Shown: positions 33,628 to 41,400 of the stretch, piece by piece
Position numbering within the stretch: the first letter of the stretch is position 1
Layout of the letters: the number at the start of each line of letters is the position of its first letter
Assembly: GCF_000225705.1 (NCBI RefSeq)
Contig: NZ_JH126469.1
Coordinates: 1 to 64,000, forward strand
Length of the DNA: 64,000 nt
DNA from: Collinsella tanakaei YIT 12063
GTDB lineage: Bacteria > Actinomycetota > Coriobacteriia > Coriobacteriales > Coriobacteriaceae
Reading direction: 5' to 3'
Program-made: the position numbers and the translations under genes
The notes under the pieces: model-generated
Databases searched by the model: none
Told to the model about the DNA's origin: nothing
The model's input: the letters and a program-made list of their open reading frames with translations, nothing else

Positions 33628-33819
33628 ATGGATTCCATCTTGTCCGAGGTCTACTCGACCGTACTGCCCGCCGCCCCCTACGTGCTGGCCGCCTACATTG
33701 GCATTTGGCTGGTTTTGTTCATCTTTGTCCTGGCGCTGTGGCGTAAATCCAAGCGCACCAGCGAAGACATCGAAGCCCTCAAGCAGGCGCTCGAGGACCG
33801 CAAAGACAGCCAGCGCTAG
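33628..33819 (+). CDS. ccmD: Small CcmD-like membrane protein
   Basis: 63 residues: one membrane helix (APYVLAAYIGIWLVLFIFVLA) followed by a positive stretch and an amphipathic helix (RKSKRTSEDIEALKQALEDR). Size, topology and position right after ccmC fit CcmD, which helps release holo-CcmE from CcmABC. Sequence identity in this family is always low, so the call rests on context. ATG follows TTGGAGGACTAGCC. Confidence 0.8.
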   Translation: MDSILSEVYSTVLPAAPYVLAAYIGIWLVLFIFVLALWRKSKRTSEDIEALKQALEDRKDSQR

Positions 33820-33847
33820 CACTCAAGCAGCGTTAACAACAAGCAAA

Positions 33848-33893
33848 GCGCCGGTCGCGCGGATCCCCGTGGGGGAGCGCGGCCGGCGCTTTT
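33848..33893 (+). terminator. Terminator after ccmCD
   Basis: GCGCCGG...CCGGCGC with an inner GCGC/GCGC and CCCC/GGGG extension, then TTTTATATT; 28 bases past the ccmD stop. Confidence 0.85.
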
Positions 33894-34016
33894 ATATTAA
33901 GTGCGTGGACGATGAGCGTATCTGGACGATGAACTGCTGAGTGGAGGGTTTCCGGGCGCAAGAGCGTTTGACTAAAGCTTTTCGCCCCTCAGCGCGACTG
34001 CCGCCAGTCGCAGCCG

Positions 34017-34514
34017 CTACTTGGCGTTGCCGGCGGCGTCGTTTGCCGCCTTGAGCTCCTCTCCCTTGCGGTTAAGGTCCTCGATGGCGCGATCGACAAA
34101 ATCGGCGAACTGCTGGATCTCCTCGTCCGAAAAATCATCAAAGCAATCAATGTCGCCGTGTCTGTCAACGCGCTTGCGTCCCGCATCCGTTATGGAAACG
34201 GAAAGCGTGTGAGCGCCGGCGCCCGTGGCTTCGCGCGTAATGTATCCGGCACGCTCGAGCTTGACCAGCATCTCGCCAAGCGATTGCGGCGTGATGCCCA
34301 GGCGCGAGCTCATGGTGCGCTGCGGCATGTCGCCGGTCTCTGCGAGCACGGAGAGCACGCGGCCCTGGCCCGTGATGGGGTTGGCTGCGATGTCGCCGGT
34401 CTGGCGGCGCAGCGCGTTGTGCCACTTCTGTATGGCTCGCTGGAGCTCCGCGAGCTTAAGGAGCAGCTCTTGGCGACTTGTTTGTTGAGTGCTCTCTGGC
34501 GTTTGCTGGGACAA
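34017..34514 (-). CDS. MarR-family transcriptional regulator
   Basis: 165 residues. After a Gln/Ser/Thr-rich start, an alpha helix precedes a winged helix typical of MarR: NPITGQGRVLSVLAETGDMP, QRTMSSRLGITPQSLGEMLVKLERAGYITRE, and wing TLSVSITDAGRKRV. The C-terminal helix closes the dimer. Two adjoining palindromes at 34544-34574 lie directly upstream and are the likely autoregulatory site. Its neighbours (ccmCD, tRNA) give no clear target, though an 11-base part of the palindrome (TAGCAACATTA) recurs at 32491-32501 between the subtilase and ccmC. Confidence 0.9.
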   Translation of the reverse strand: MSQQTPESTQQTSRQELLLKLAELQRAIQKWHNALRRQTGDIAANPITGQGRVLSVLAETGDMPQRTMSSRLGITPQSLGEMLVKLERAGYITREATGAGAHTLSVSITDAGRKRVDRHGDIDCFDDFSDEEIQQFADFVDRAIEDLNRKGEELKAANDAAGNAK

Positions 34515-34543
34515 GGTCGGCCTCCGAAAGGATGGTTACGAAT

Positions 34544-34574
34544 GTTGCTATTTTCTAGCAACATTATCGATAAT
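34544..34574. promoter_or_regulatory. Adjoining palindromes upstream of the MarR gene
   Basis: GTTGCTA-TTTTC-TAGCAAC (34544-34562) is directly followed by ATTATCGATAAT (34563-34574), both perfect palindromes, 30-60 bases before the MarR start. Typical of MarR autoregulation. Confidence 0.7.
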
Positions 34575-34696
34575 AGCGTGGCGCGAAGCGATATGGTTTG
34601 AAAACAGGATAAAACCTGACACATTTAAGCAAATTAAGGGATATATGAAGGAAATGTAAAGACCACTCACGGGTTTTAATTCACGCAAGATTTCTC

Positions 34697-34725
34697 TTGC
34701 TTTGGATGAGAAGCCTGCGTAATAT
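34697..34725 (+). promoter_or_regulatory. Promoter of the initiator tRNA gene
   Basis: TTGCTT (34697-34702), a 17-base spacer and TAATAT (34720-34725), about 32 bases before the tRNA 5' end. Good sigma-70-type match and the only one in the gap. Confidence 0.7.
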
Positions 34726-34756
34726 ACTTTCTTGCGCACACGGTGCGTCCAGACAT

Positions 34757-34833
34757 TGCGGGGTGGAGCAGTCTGGTAGCTCGCCGGGCTCATAACCCGG
34801 AGGTCGTAGGTTCAAATCCTGCCCCCGCGACCA
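34757..34833 (+). tRNA. Initiator tRNA-fMet (CAU)
   Basis: 77 bases with encoded CCA. The anticodon loop CTCATAA is closed by CCGGG/CCCGG, giving the three consecutive G-C pairs that mark initiator tRNA. The first base pair of the acceptor is the weak T1-G72, also an initiator trait. The T arm (GTAGG TTCAAAT CCTGC) is intact. A promoter precedes it and a terminator follows. Confidence 0.95.
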
Positions 34834-34843
34834 AGAACTTGCA

Positions 34844-34872
34844 GCTCGTCGGCTTAGTCGGCGAGCTTTTTT
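34844..34872 (+). terminator. Terminator of the initiator tRNA
   Basis: GCTCGTCG and CGGCGAGC pair (one G-T) with a 7-base loop, followed by TTTTTT; 11 bases after the tRNA. Confidence 0.85.
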
Positions 34873-35054
34873 CATGCGTATTGATTGGGTGCCTTTTGGG
34901 TGTTAAGGCCATGGGCGCTCGAGCTACCCGATTTCGTTTTACGAGAGCCGGCTCGGGACGGCGCTTTCTCCGGTGCGTGGCGTGACTTGTTGGGTCACTT
35001 GGGTGATGAATCATGCTGTAAAGCGACAATGTCGCGACAGGAAAACGACGCTGT

Positions 35055-35131
35055 CGCATTGAGGATTGCGATGGCATCTCGCCGTACTCATAACGTGGAG
35101 GTTGCAGGCTCAAATCCTGCTCCTTCGATCA
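35055..35131 (+). pseudogene. Decayed duplicate of the initiator tRNA
   Basis: It aligns base for base with the tRNA at 34757-34833 at an offset of 298. The T arm (GCAGG CTCAAAT CCTGC, with one compensatory change) and anticodon loop CTCATAA survive. The anticodon stem (CCGTA/CGTGG) and acceptor (CGCATTG/TCCTTCG) no longer pair, and CCA has become TCA. Its downstream GAACTTGCAGCTCG and a terminator are also copied, so the whole tRNA-terminator unit was duplicated and then decayed. Confidence 0.8.
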
Positions 35132-35141
35132 GGAACTTGCA

Positions 35142-35172
35142 GCTCGGAGATCTAACGGTCTCCGAGCTTTTT
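35142..35172 (+). terminator. Terminator copied with the pseudo-tRNA
   Basis: GCTCGGAGA pairs perfectly with TCTCCGAGC over an 8-base loop, then TTTTT. It is stronger than the original, so the duplicate unit may still be expressed or this stem has been kept for another reason. The remaining bases to 35391 show nothing I recognise. Confidence 0.8.
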
Positions 35173-35391
35173 CGCATTCGTGCTACGCGCGGGGCCATAT
35201 CCCTTTCAATGACCTTTTCAACAGATGAGGCGCTCTCAAGAAGGGTGTTGCTATTAGAAGAATGTGGCCATGAAATTACAAAGAGCGATGCGTAATGGCC
35301 GGAACCTCATGCAAATAGCGGCCATCTATGCGTGGCAAAGCGCAGGTTGGGCGTGCGAGCCATGCCGCAACGAGGCTCCCGGCCAAGGCCA

Positions 35392-36300
35392 TCATGCCTC
35401 GCGGCTCGGGAGGGCTTGCGGTTGGGAGGCCCCGTCGGTCGCCGCGTACACCGCATCGCGCAGAAAGCGAGCGGCACCTTCTCCGCAAGGTCCGTCATAG
35501 TAGGCGGTAAAGCGCTCGTCCGCTACGTACATGTCCGCCATGTTGCGGTGCGCCTGCGCAGAGTAGATGCCGTCCGGCCAAAACGCGCGCAGCCAGGTCG
35601 CGTGCATCTGCGCCAGGCGCCGGGCCGCGGCATCGGCTGGGTCGCCCTGCTCCATCGCGCGAGAGAGCTGCTTTAAAATCTCCTCGCCCAGCTCATTGAC
35701 GTCATCCCATTCTTGCTGATCCATCTGCAACAGCTTCTCATTGGCGGCATTCACGGTTTTGTCGCCGTACCTAGCACGAACCTCCTGGCCGTACACGCGC
35801 TCGTTCTCGTCCACGGCTTGCTGCTTCAAGGCCTCAAACTTCTGCCTGTCGCTCTGCTGCTTGCCCAACTTGTTCTGGTTCTTCATGTCGCGGTGCCCTT
35901 CTAATCGGTCGATGGTATTTTCCACGGTGAGGATAAGCTGGTCTAACTCATGGCGCCTGCGGTGCAGGGCGGAGAGGTGCTCGCGCATAGCGGACGCCTG
36001 ATCGCGGCCATCCGCATCCAGAAGCGTCGCGATGTTCGCCAGCTCAATGCCAAGGCCTCGGAAGATCAGGATCTGCTGCAGGCGCTCGACGTCCGCTGGG
36101 CGATATACGCGGTAGCCGTTTTCACGCCGCGCCGGCACTAGCAGGCCAATCTGGTCGTAATGGTGGAGCGTCCGCACGCTCACTCCGCTGATGCGCGCCA
36201 GCTGCGCGGGCGTGTAGCCGCCGCCGTGAAGCTCGCCGCCCCCGTCGACGTTGCTACCGTTATGGCGAGCGGCGTCGTAATCCTCAAAGTTCCCAATCAT
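35392..36300 (-). CDS. MerR-family regulator, TipA-like, with drug-sensing domain
   Basis: 302 residues. After a 25-residue leader comes a MerR helix-turn-helix (YTPAQLARISGVSVRTLHHYDQIGLLVPARRENGYRVY, residues about 29-66) and its long dimer helix. Residues about 165-290 are a TipAS-type ligand domain (YGQEVRARYGDK, HATWLRAFWPDGIYSAQAHRNMADMYVADERFTAYYDG), which in TipA binds thiopeptides and other hydrophobic drugs and activates efflux genes. No target gene is adjacent; the divergent 65-residue membrane protein is a candidate. Start ATG has AGGTAACGCC upstream. Confidence 0.9.
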   Translation of the reverse strand: MIGNFEDYDAARHNGSNVDGGGELHGGGYTPAQLARISGVSVRTLHHYDQIGLLVPARRENGYRVYRPADVERLQQILIFRGLGIELANIATLLDADGRDQASAMREHLSALHRRRHELDQLILTVENTIDRLEGHRDMKNQNKLGKQQSDRQKFEALKQQAVDENERVYGQEVRARYGDKTVNAANEKLLQMDQQEWDDVNELGEEILKQLSRAMEQGDPADAAARRLAQMHATWLRAFWPDGIYSAQAHRNMADMYVADERFTAYYDGPCGEGAARFLRDAVYAATDGASQPQALPSREA

Positions 36301-36464
36301 GGCGTTACCTCCTTGCTATGGCAGTATGCGCTATGACGCGGCGAAAGGGTCAAGGCTTGCGCAAAAGTTTGTCCGCACGAATAGCTACCATATAAGTAAG
36401 TTATATCCGCACGCGCCACATTGGTGCGGGCAAGCGCGTTCAAGAAGCTTCAAGGGGGCGTCTT

Positions 36465-36662
36465 ATGGGTTTGGGGGACGATATTTTCAAGCGCACGTTC
36501 GACAACTTTTTTTACGAGGAACAAGGGCGCGATACGCATGCAGCGGGCGGCAGCAACAGCGATCTTGGTTGCGGCAGCGTTCTCATGGCGATGGTGCTGA
36601 TCATAGGTGCCATCGTGATCGGGTTCATGCTGATCATCTGGTTCCTGGAGAGCAGGGGCTAG
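36465..36662 (+). CDS. Small single-span membrane protein
   Basis: 65 residues; ATG after CAAGGGGGCGTCTT. An amphipathic start (LGDDIFKRTFDNFFYEEQG), a short polar linker and a C-terminal membrane helix (SVLMAMVLIIGAIVIGFMLIIWF). Likely cytoplasmic N-terminus. Divergent from the TipA-like regulator, with TTGTCC and TATAAG boxes in the shared gap (about 36369-36396). No known family. Confidence 0.65.
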   Translation: MGLGDDIFKRTFDNFFYEEQGRDTHAAGGSNSDLGCGSVLMAMVLIIGAIVIGFMLIIWFLESRG

Positions 36663-36891
36663 GGGGTCCGCGTCCAACAACCCCCATCCTTCCACGTACG
36701 AGTCCATCCGTGGTCCCACCTGCGACCCTGCCTGCGCGCCCGTCCGCGTGCCCGACCGCGATTGCGTCTGCGAGCCGGGGGCTACCAGCGGCAGATGCGT
36801 TGCAATAAACCCCTATTCCAGAGGATAGAATGATGCAAGTGTGCACACGCCGCGGCGGGTCCTCCGCTGCGGATTTCGGGAAGGAATCAAC

Positions 36892-37851
36892 ATGAAGCGC
36901 GTTTTTGGTGTCGACCTGGGCGGCACAACCATCAAGTTCTCCATCATTGACCAAGCTGGCAATTTCATCGACCGTTGGGCCATCCCTACCAATACGGAGA
37001 ATGGCGGCGCGAGCATTCCGGGCGACATCATCGAGTCCCTTAAGAGCAAGATGGCGACCCTGTTCGAGCGCGGCGAGACCATCGAAGCCATTGGCGTGGG
37101 TGTCCCCGGCCCCGTGAATGGCGACGTCGTGGAAGTCGCCGTCAACCTTGGTTGGAACAACATGCCCCTGGGCCACCTGCTGCAGGAGGGCACGGGCCTG
37201 CCCGTCACCCTGCTCAACGACGCTAACGCAGCGGCGCTGGGCGAAGCCTGGATGGGCGGCGACTCCGCGTTCCGTGCCAGCACGGTTGTCTTTGTGACGC
37301 TGGGCACCGGCGTGGGCGGCGGCGTTATCGTGGACGGCAAGGTTCTCAACGGCCAGCACGGCTGCGCGGGCGAGGTTGGCCACATGCCCGTTATGGCGGC
37401 GGATACCCGCCAGTGCGGTTGCGGAAAAACCAACTGCCTTGAGTGCTACTGCTCTGCCACCGGTTTTGTGAAGACCGCCAATGATCTCTATGAGGCGGCC
37501 GGCGACACGCGCGCCTACACCGAGGGCAAGGACGTTTTTGACCAGGTGGCTGCGGGCGATGAGATCGCCATCCAAGCGCGCGATATCACGGTTGATTATC
37601 TCGCGCGCGGCTTGGCGGCGATCATGAGCACCGTCGACCCGCAGGAGGTCATTGTGGGTGGCGGCCTGTCGCATGCGGGCGATTTGCTTATGGGGCCCTT
37701 GGCAGAGAAGTTGGACGAGTACGTGTTCCCCGGCACGCGCGGCAAGTACGTGCTGCGTCGCGCCACGCTTGGCAACGACGCGGGTGCTCTGGGCGCAGCC
37801 TTCCAAGCGTTCCAGATGCTTGCGGCGGGTGCTGGCGAGCAGATGATCTAA
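36892..37851 (+). CDS. glk: Glucokinase (ROK family)
   Basis: 319 residues; ATG after GGGAAGGAATCAAC. Phosphate-1 loop VFGVDLGGTTIKFSI, then IGVGVPGPVNGD, catalytic-region LNDANAAALGE, ATP loop VFVTLGTGVGGGVIVDGKV, and the ROK zinc site HMPV...QCGCGKTNCLECYCSATGF with His and three Cys. It converts glucose to glucose 6-phosphate with ATP. Single-gene unit with its own terminator. Distinct from the fructokinase at 12899, which has the EAGGTK loop and a Cys-His-Cys pattern. Confidence 0.92.
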   Translation: MKRVFGVDLGGTTIKFSIIDQAGNFIDRWAIPTNTENGGASIPGDIIESLKSKMATLFERGETIEAIGVGVPGPVNGDVVEVAVNLGWNNMPLGHLLQEGTGLPVTLLNDANAAALGEAWMGGDSAFRASTVVFVTLGTGVGGGVIVDGKVLNGQHGCAGEVGHMPVMAADTRQCGCGKTNCLECYCSATGFVKTANDLYEAAGDTRAYTEGKDVFDQVAAGDEIAIQARDITVDYLARGLAAIMSTVDPQEVIVGGGLSHAGDLLMGPLAEKLDEYVFPGTRGKYVLRRATLGNDAGALGAAFQAFQMLAAGAGEQMI

Positions 37852-37950
37852 GGCGTCTGGCTTCGCGGTGAAGTTCTGCGGTGCCTCCGTAAAACGCTGA
37901 GACTGACATTTCATTCGCAGTCGTTATTGTTGCTGCCATCTACGTGAAAA

Positions 37951-37994
37951 AGCCCGGGTGCTCATTGCCTTTATAAGTGAGTGCCCGGGCTTGT
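37951..37994 (+). terminator. Terminator after glucokinase
   Basis: GCCCGGGTGCTCA pairs with TGAGTGCCCGGGC (two mismatches, 13-base loop), then TTGTTGT. Around 100 bases past the stop. Confidence 0.7.
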
Positions 37995-38169
37995 TGTGTA
38001 ACGTAGCCGCATGCTGCTGGCTTGCCGCCATATGGGGTAACGCGGAATTTGCCTCTTTAAGGGCAGGGAAGGTCGCCGTGGTCCTTATGCGCCACACTGA
38101 TTAAAATGATATAAATCTGAAAGAATATGCATATCATGAGAACGGTTACAGATGGCTCTATGATTATCT

Positions 38170-38247
38170 ACTGGTATGTAACCAGTAATACCAAGTTGTT
38201 ATTTATGCAGGTACAATGTTGTAAACATATTATCTGGTAGGTACCAG
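38170..38247 (+). promoter_or_regulatory. Two ACTGGT/ACCAGT inverted repeats upstream of the surface glycosidase
   Basis: ACTGGT-N5-ACCAGT at 38170-38186 and CTGGT-N4-ACCAG at 38234-38247, centres about 62 bases (six helical turns) apart, in an AT-rich 350-base leader. The half-sites match the binding pattern of GntR/HutC-family amino-sugar regulators (DasR/NagR type). Two AACCGTTTG words follow at about 38253 and 38275. No cognate regulator gene is in the window. Confidence 0.6.
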
Positions 38248-38441
38248 TGAGCAACCGTTTGGCGCTAATTTGGAACCGTTTGCCTATGGAATTAATTGTA
38301 TTTTCCTTTCCTTCTGTAGGATGTGCACGTTCTATATGGGTGGATTTTATCTAACGGATGTCAGCGACTTCTTTCTCCAAAGTTTTGCTTTGCACGCTAG
38401 GGGGACATCCAAAAATCCCAAACATGGAAAGGGAGGTATGG

Positions 38442-41400
38442 ATGAAGAAGTCTAGGTTGGCTTCAGCTGCCGTTGCGGCGGTTGTGGTTGGAGCCATCGG
38501 TTTCTCCGTCCCCGCGTTTGCGGCGTCCGGATATGGCGCCGTTAACGTGGAAAAGAACGACAACGTCGTAACCATCGGTAACGACGCTCTGTCTCGTACG
38601 TTTAGCATCAAAGACAACAAGCTGAAGCCTGGCAAGATCGACAACAAGCTTGCGGGTAAGGGCACTGCTTTCGATCCTCAAAGCGGTTCCGAAGAGTTTG
38701 TCATTCAGCAAATGGTGACCGCCGAGCGCCTGGAGCCCAAGCCGGGTGACCTGACCAGCATCATGCCTGGTGCTTCTTCTGTTCGTGTGGAGGTTGGTTC
38801 ATCGACTTCAGGCGAAGGGGCTTCTGCTGCGAACGCTATCGATGGAGATGCAGACACGTACTGGTGTTCAAGCGAGGAGGCCTCGAATCTCGATGGCCAG
38901 TATCTGCTAATTGATTTCGGGTCGAATAAGTCCGTCAAAAAAGTCGAATACACTCCGCGATGCGATGCGACCGAAAAATATGACTGCACGGGACGTATTC
39001 TTGAGTATGTTCTTGAGTATTGGAACGGCTCGGAATGGGCAGAGGCTAAAAAGGGTTCTTTCTCCAGCGAAAAAGAGGTCGGGAAACAGACGATCGAGCT
39101 GGAAAATGAGGTAAAGACTACCAAGCTGCGCCTTCGTGCAACAAGCAGCTACCATTGGCAAAATGAGAATCGAAACAAGGCGATGAACGTCGCTGAGCTT
39201 GATGCTTTCGATGCAAAGGGTTCGTCTCTTGTTAGGGGTCAGGCTGCAGAGGCTTGGGAGATAAAGGCGTCCTCCAATCAGCCTGGCGACGGCAGCGGGC
39301 CGAGTGCGCTTATCGACGGAAAGACCAATACGTATTGGCATTCCGGCTATCAGGCGGGCAATGAGGGCACAGTTAACAAGATGCCCGTTGATGTGACTAT
39401 CGACCGCGGCGATGCGGGCAAGAATGTTGCGTTCCAGACTATCGGCTATACGGGCCGACAGGCTACAAATGGCGCAAACACCAACGGTAACGCAAAGAAG
39501 TTTGAGGTTTACGCTTCGAACGATGAGGGCAAGCTTTTCGAGAAAGAGAACAAGAAGGGCTCTTTCAAAGTTAACTATGCCGGTGCTTACGATGGCTCAA
39601 ATCCCAAGATGATCTACTTCGGCCTCAACGAAAAGGTCGAAGATGCTCGCTACGTCGGCATTCGCTTCACTGAGGGCACTGGTGGTTCCTTCGCCGCCGG
39701 TTCCGAAATCGCTCTCTACGATGGTAAATTCACCTCTGTTCCCGAGTCGGACAAGGGTGCTATCAAGGCAAGCGATCTTGAGATTGAAAACGTTGAGATC
39801 GGAGAGGCCGAAGGCGAATCCGGTAAGATGGTGACCTTCGATTTCAAGCCGTTCCAGTTCGGATCCGACGCCGATGCTGAGCTTGAGATGAAGGTCGTCA
39901 TGAACGATGGCGATCACTACATGCGCAAGTGGCTCGAGCTCAAGACTGACGACGAGGATACCCGCATCAGCTATATCGATGGCGAGCATCTTGCCGTTGA
40001 TGAGGGCGAGAAGGACTGGACTGTCCCCAACACGCAGGGCATCGTGGCTATGGAGGCTGCTAAGGCGGTTCTTGGTCAGCCGTTCTACGTCAACGGAATG
40101 TTCTTCGGATCTGAATTCCCCGAGACGGACACGCAGATTGTCGAAGAAATGGGTCGTTCTCGCTATTGGACTGGCAAGAACTTTGCTGATTTCAAGCGCG
40201 ATAATCAGCTGACAAAAGACGGCGAATATGTGACCTGGCAGACCGTTTGTGGCGCCACGCATGATGACGGCGATGACATGAACGTCATCCAGGCAGACTT
40301 CTTCGATTACATCGATGATATTTCCAAGCCCAGCGAGTTCCGCATCCAGTACAACTCCTGGTTCGACAACATGATGTTCATCGATGACGAGAACATCATC
40401 GAATCCTTCAAGGCTGTTGATAAGCAGCTTTCTGAGACCGGCGTTCGTCCGCTCGAGTCCTATGTTGTGGATGACGGCTGGAACAACTATCGTCCGGCCG
40501 AGGGGCAGTTGACCAGCGATGCCGATAATCGTAGGAACGGCGAGGGCATCAACAAAGATGGCTTCTGGACGTTTAATACTAAGTTCCCTCAGGGCCTTAC
40601 GCCCTCCAGCAGCCTGGTGCAGAAGCTGGGCTCTAACTTCGGCGTTTGGATTGGTCCGCGCGGCGGCTACAACTATTACGGCGAACTTGCTGACATCATG
40701 ACCAAAGCGGGCAAGGGCTCCAAGGCCGGCGGCTCTATCGATGTTGCTGACCAGCGCTATGTCACCGAGTTTGGCAACATGGCTGTCAAGTGGATGCAGG
40801 ACTACGGTGTTAATTACTGGAAATGGGACGGCTTTGCTGACAATGGCCAGTATCATGCGTTCGCTTCCGGTGAGGATTATGCTGCATATAATGAGGAGCA
40901 CCATCATATGGTGGGTGGTCCTAGCAACTTCTATCACTCTACCGACCTGTGGGAGAAGTGGATCGTTCTGTTCGAGCGCGTGTGGGAGACCGCCAGCGAG
41001 GAGGAGATCAACGATCTCTGGATTTCGCTGACCTGCTACGTCAACCCGAGCCCCTGGTTCCTCCAGTGGTCCAACTCCGTGTGGATGCAGTGCGTCGCTG
41101 ACCGTGGCGAGCGCACCAATGGCACGCTTGATGACAAAATGAACGCCATGCTCACCTATCGTGATGGCGCGTATTGGGACTTTGTTAAGAATCACGAGTT
41201 CCAGTTCCCGCTGGCGAACATCTACAACCATGACCCCATCTACGGCAAGCAAGATACGGGCATCAACGCCGACTCCATGGATGGTGAGCAGTTCCGCAAC
41301 TACCTGTATATGATGGGCACCCGCGGCACCGCATTCTGGGAGCTCTACTACTCCGATTCCATCTTCGATACGGAGAAGTACCTGGTTAACGCCGACTTCC

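Noticed and set aside
34681-34875. Apparent peptide with GQDLNLRPPGYEPGE across the tRNA
   Set aside because: This string is the well-known false translation of tRNA genes in reverse; the real feature is the initiator tRNA.
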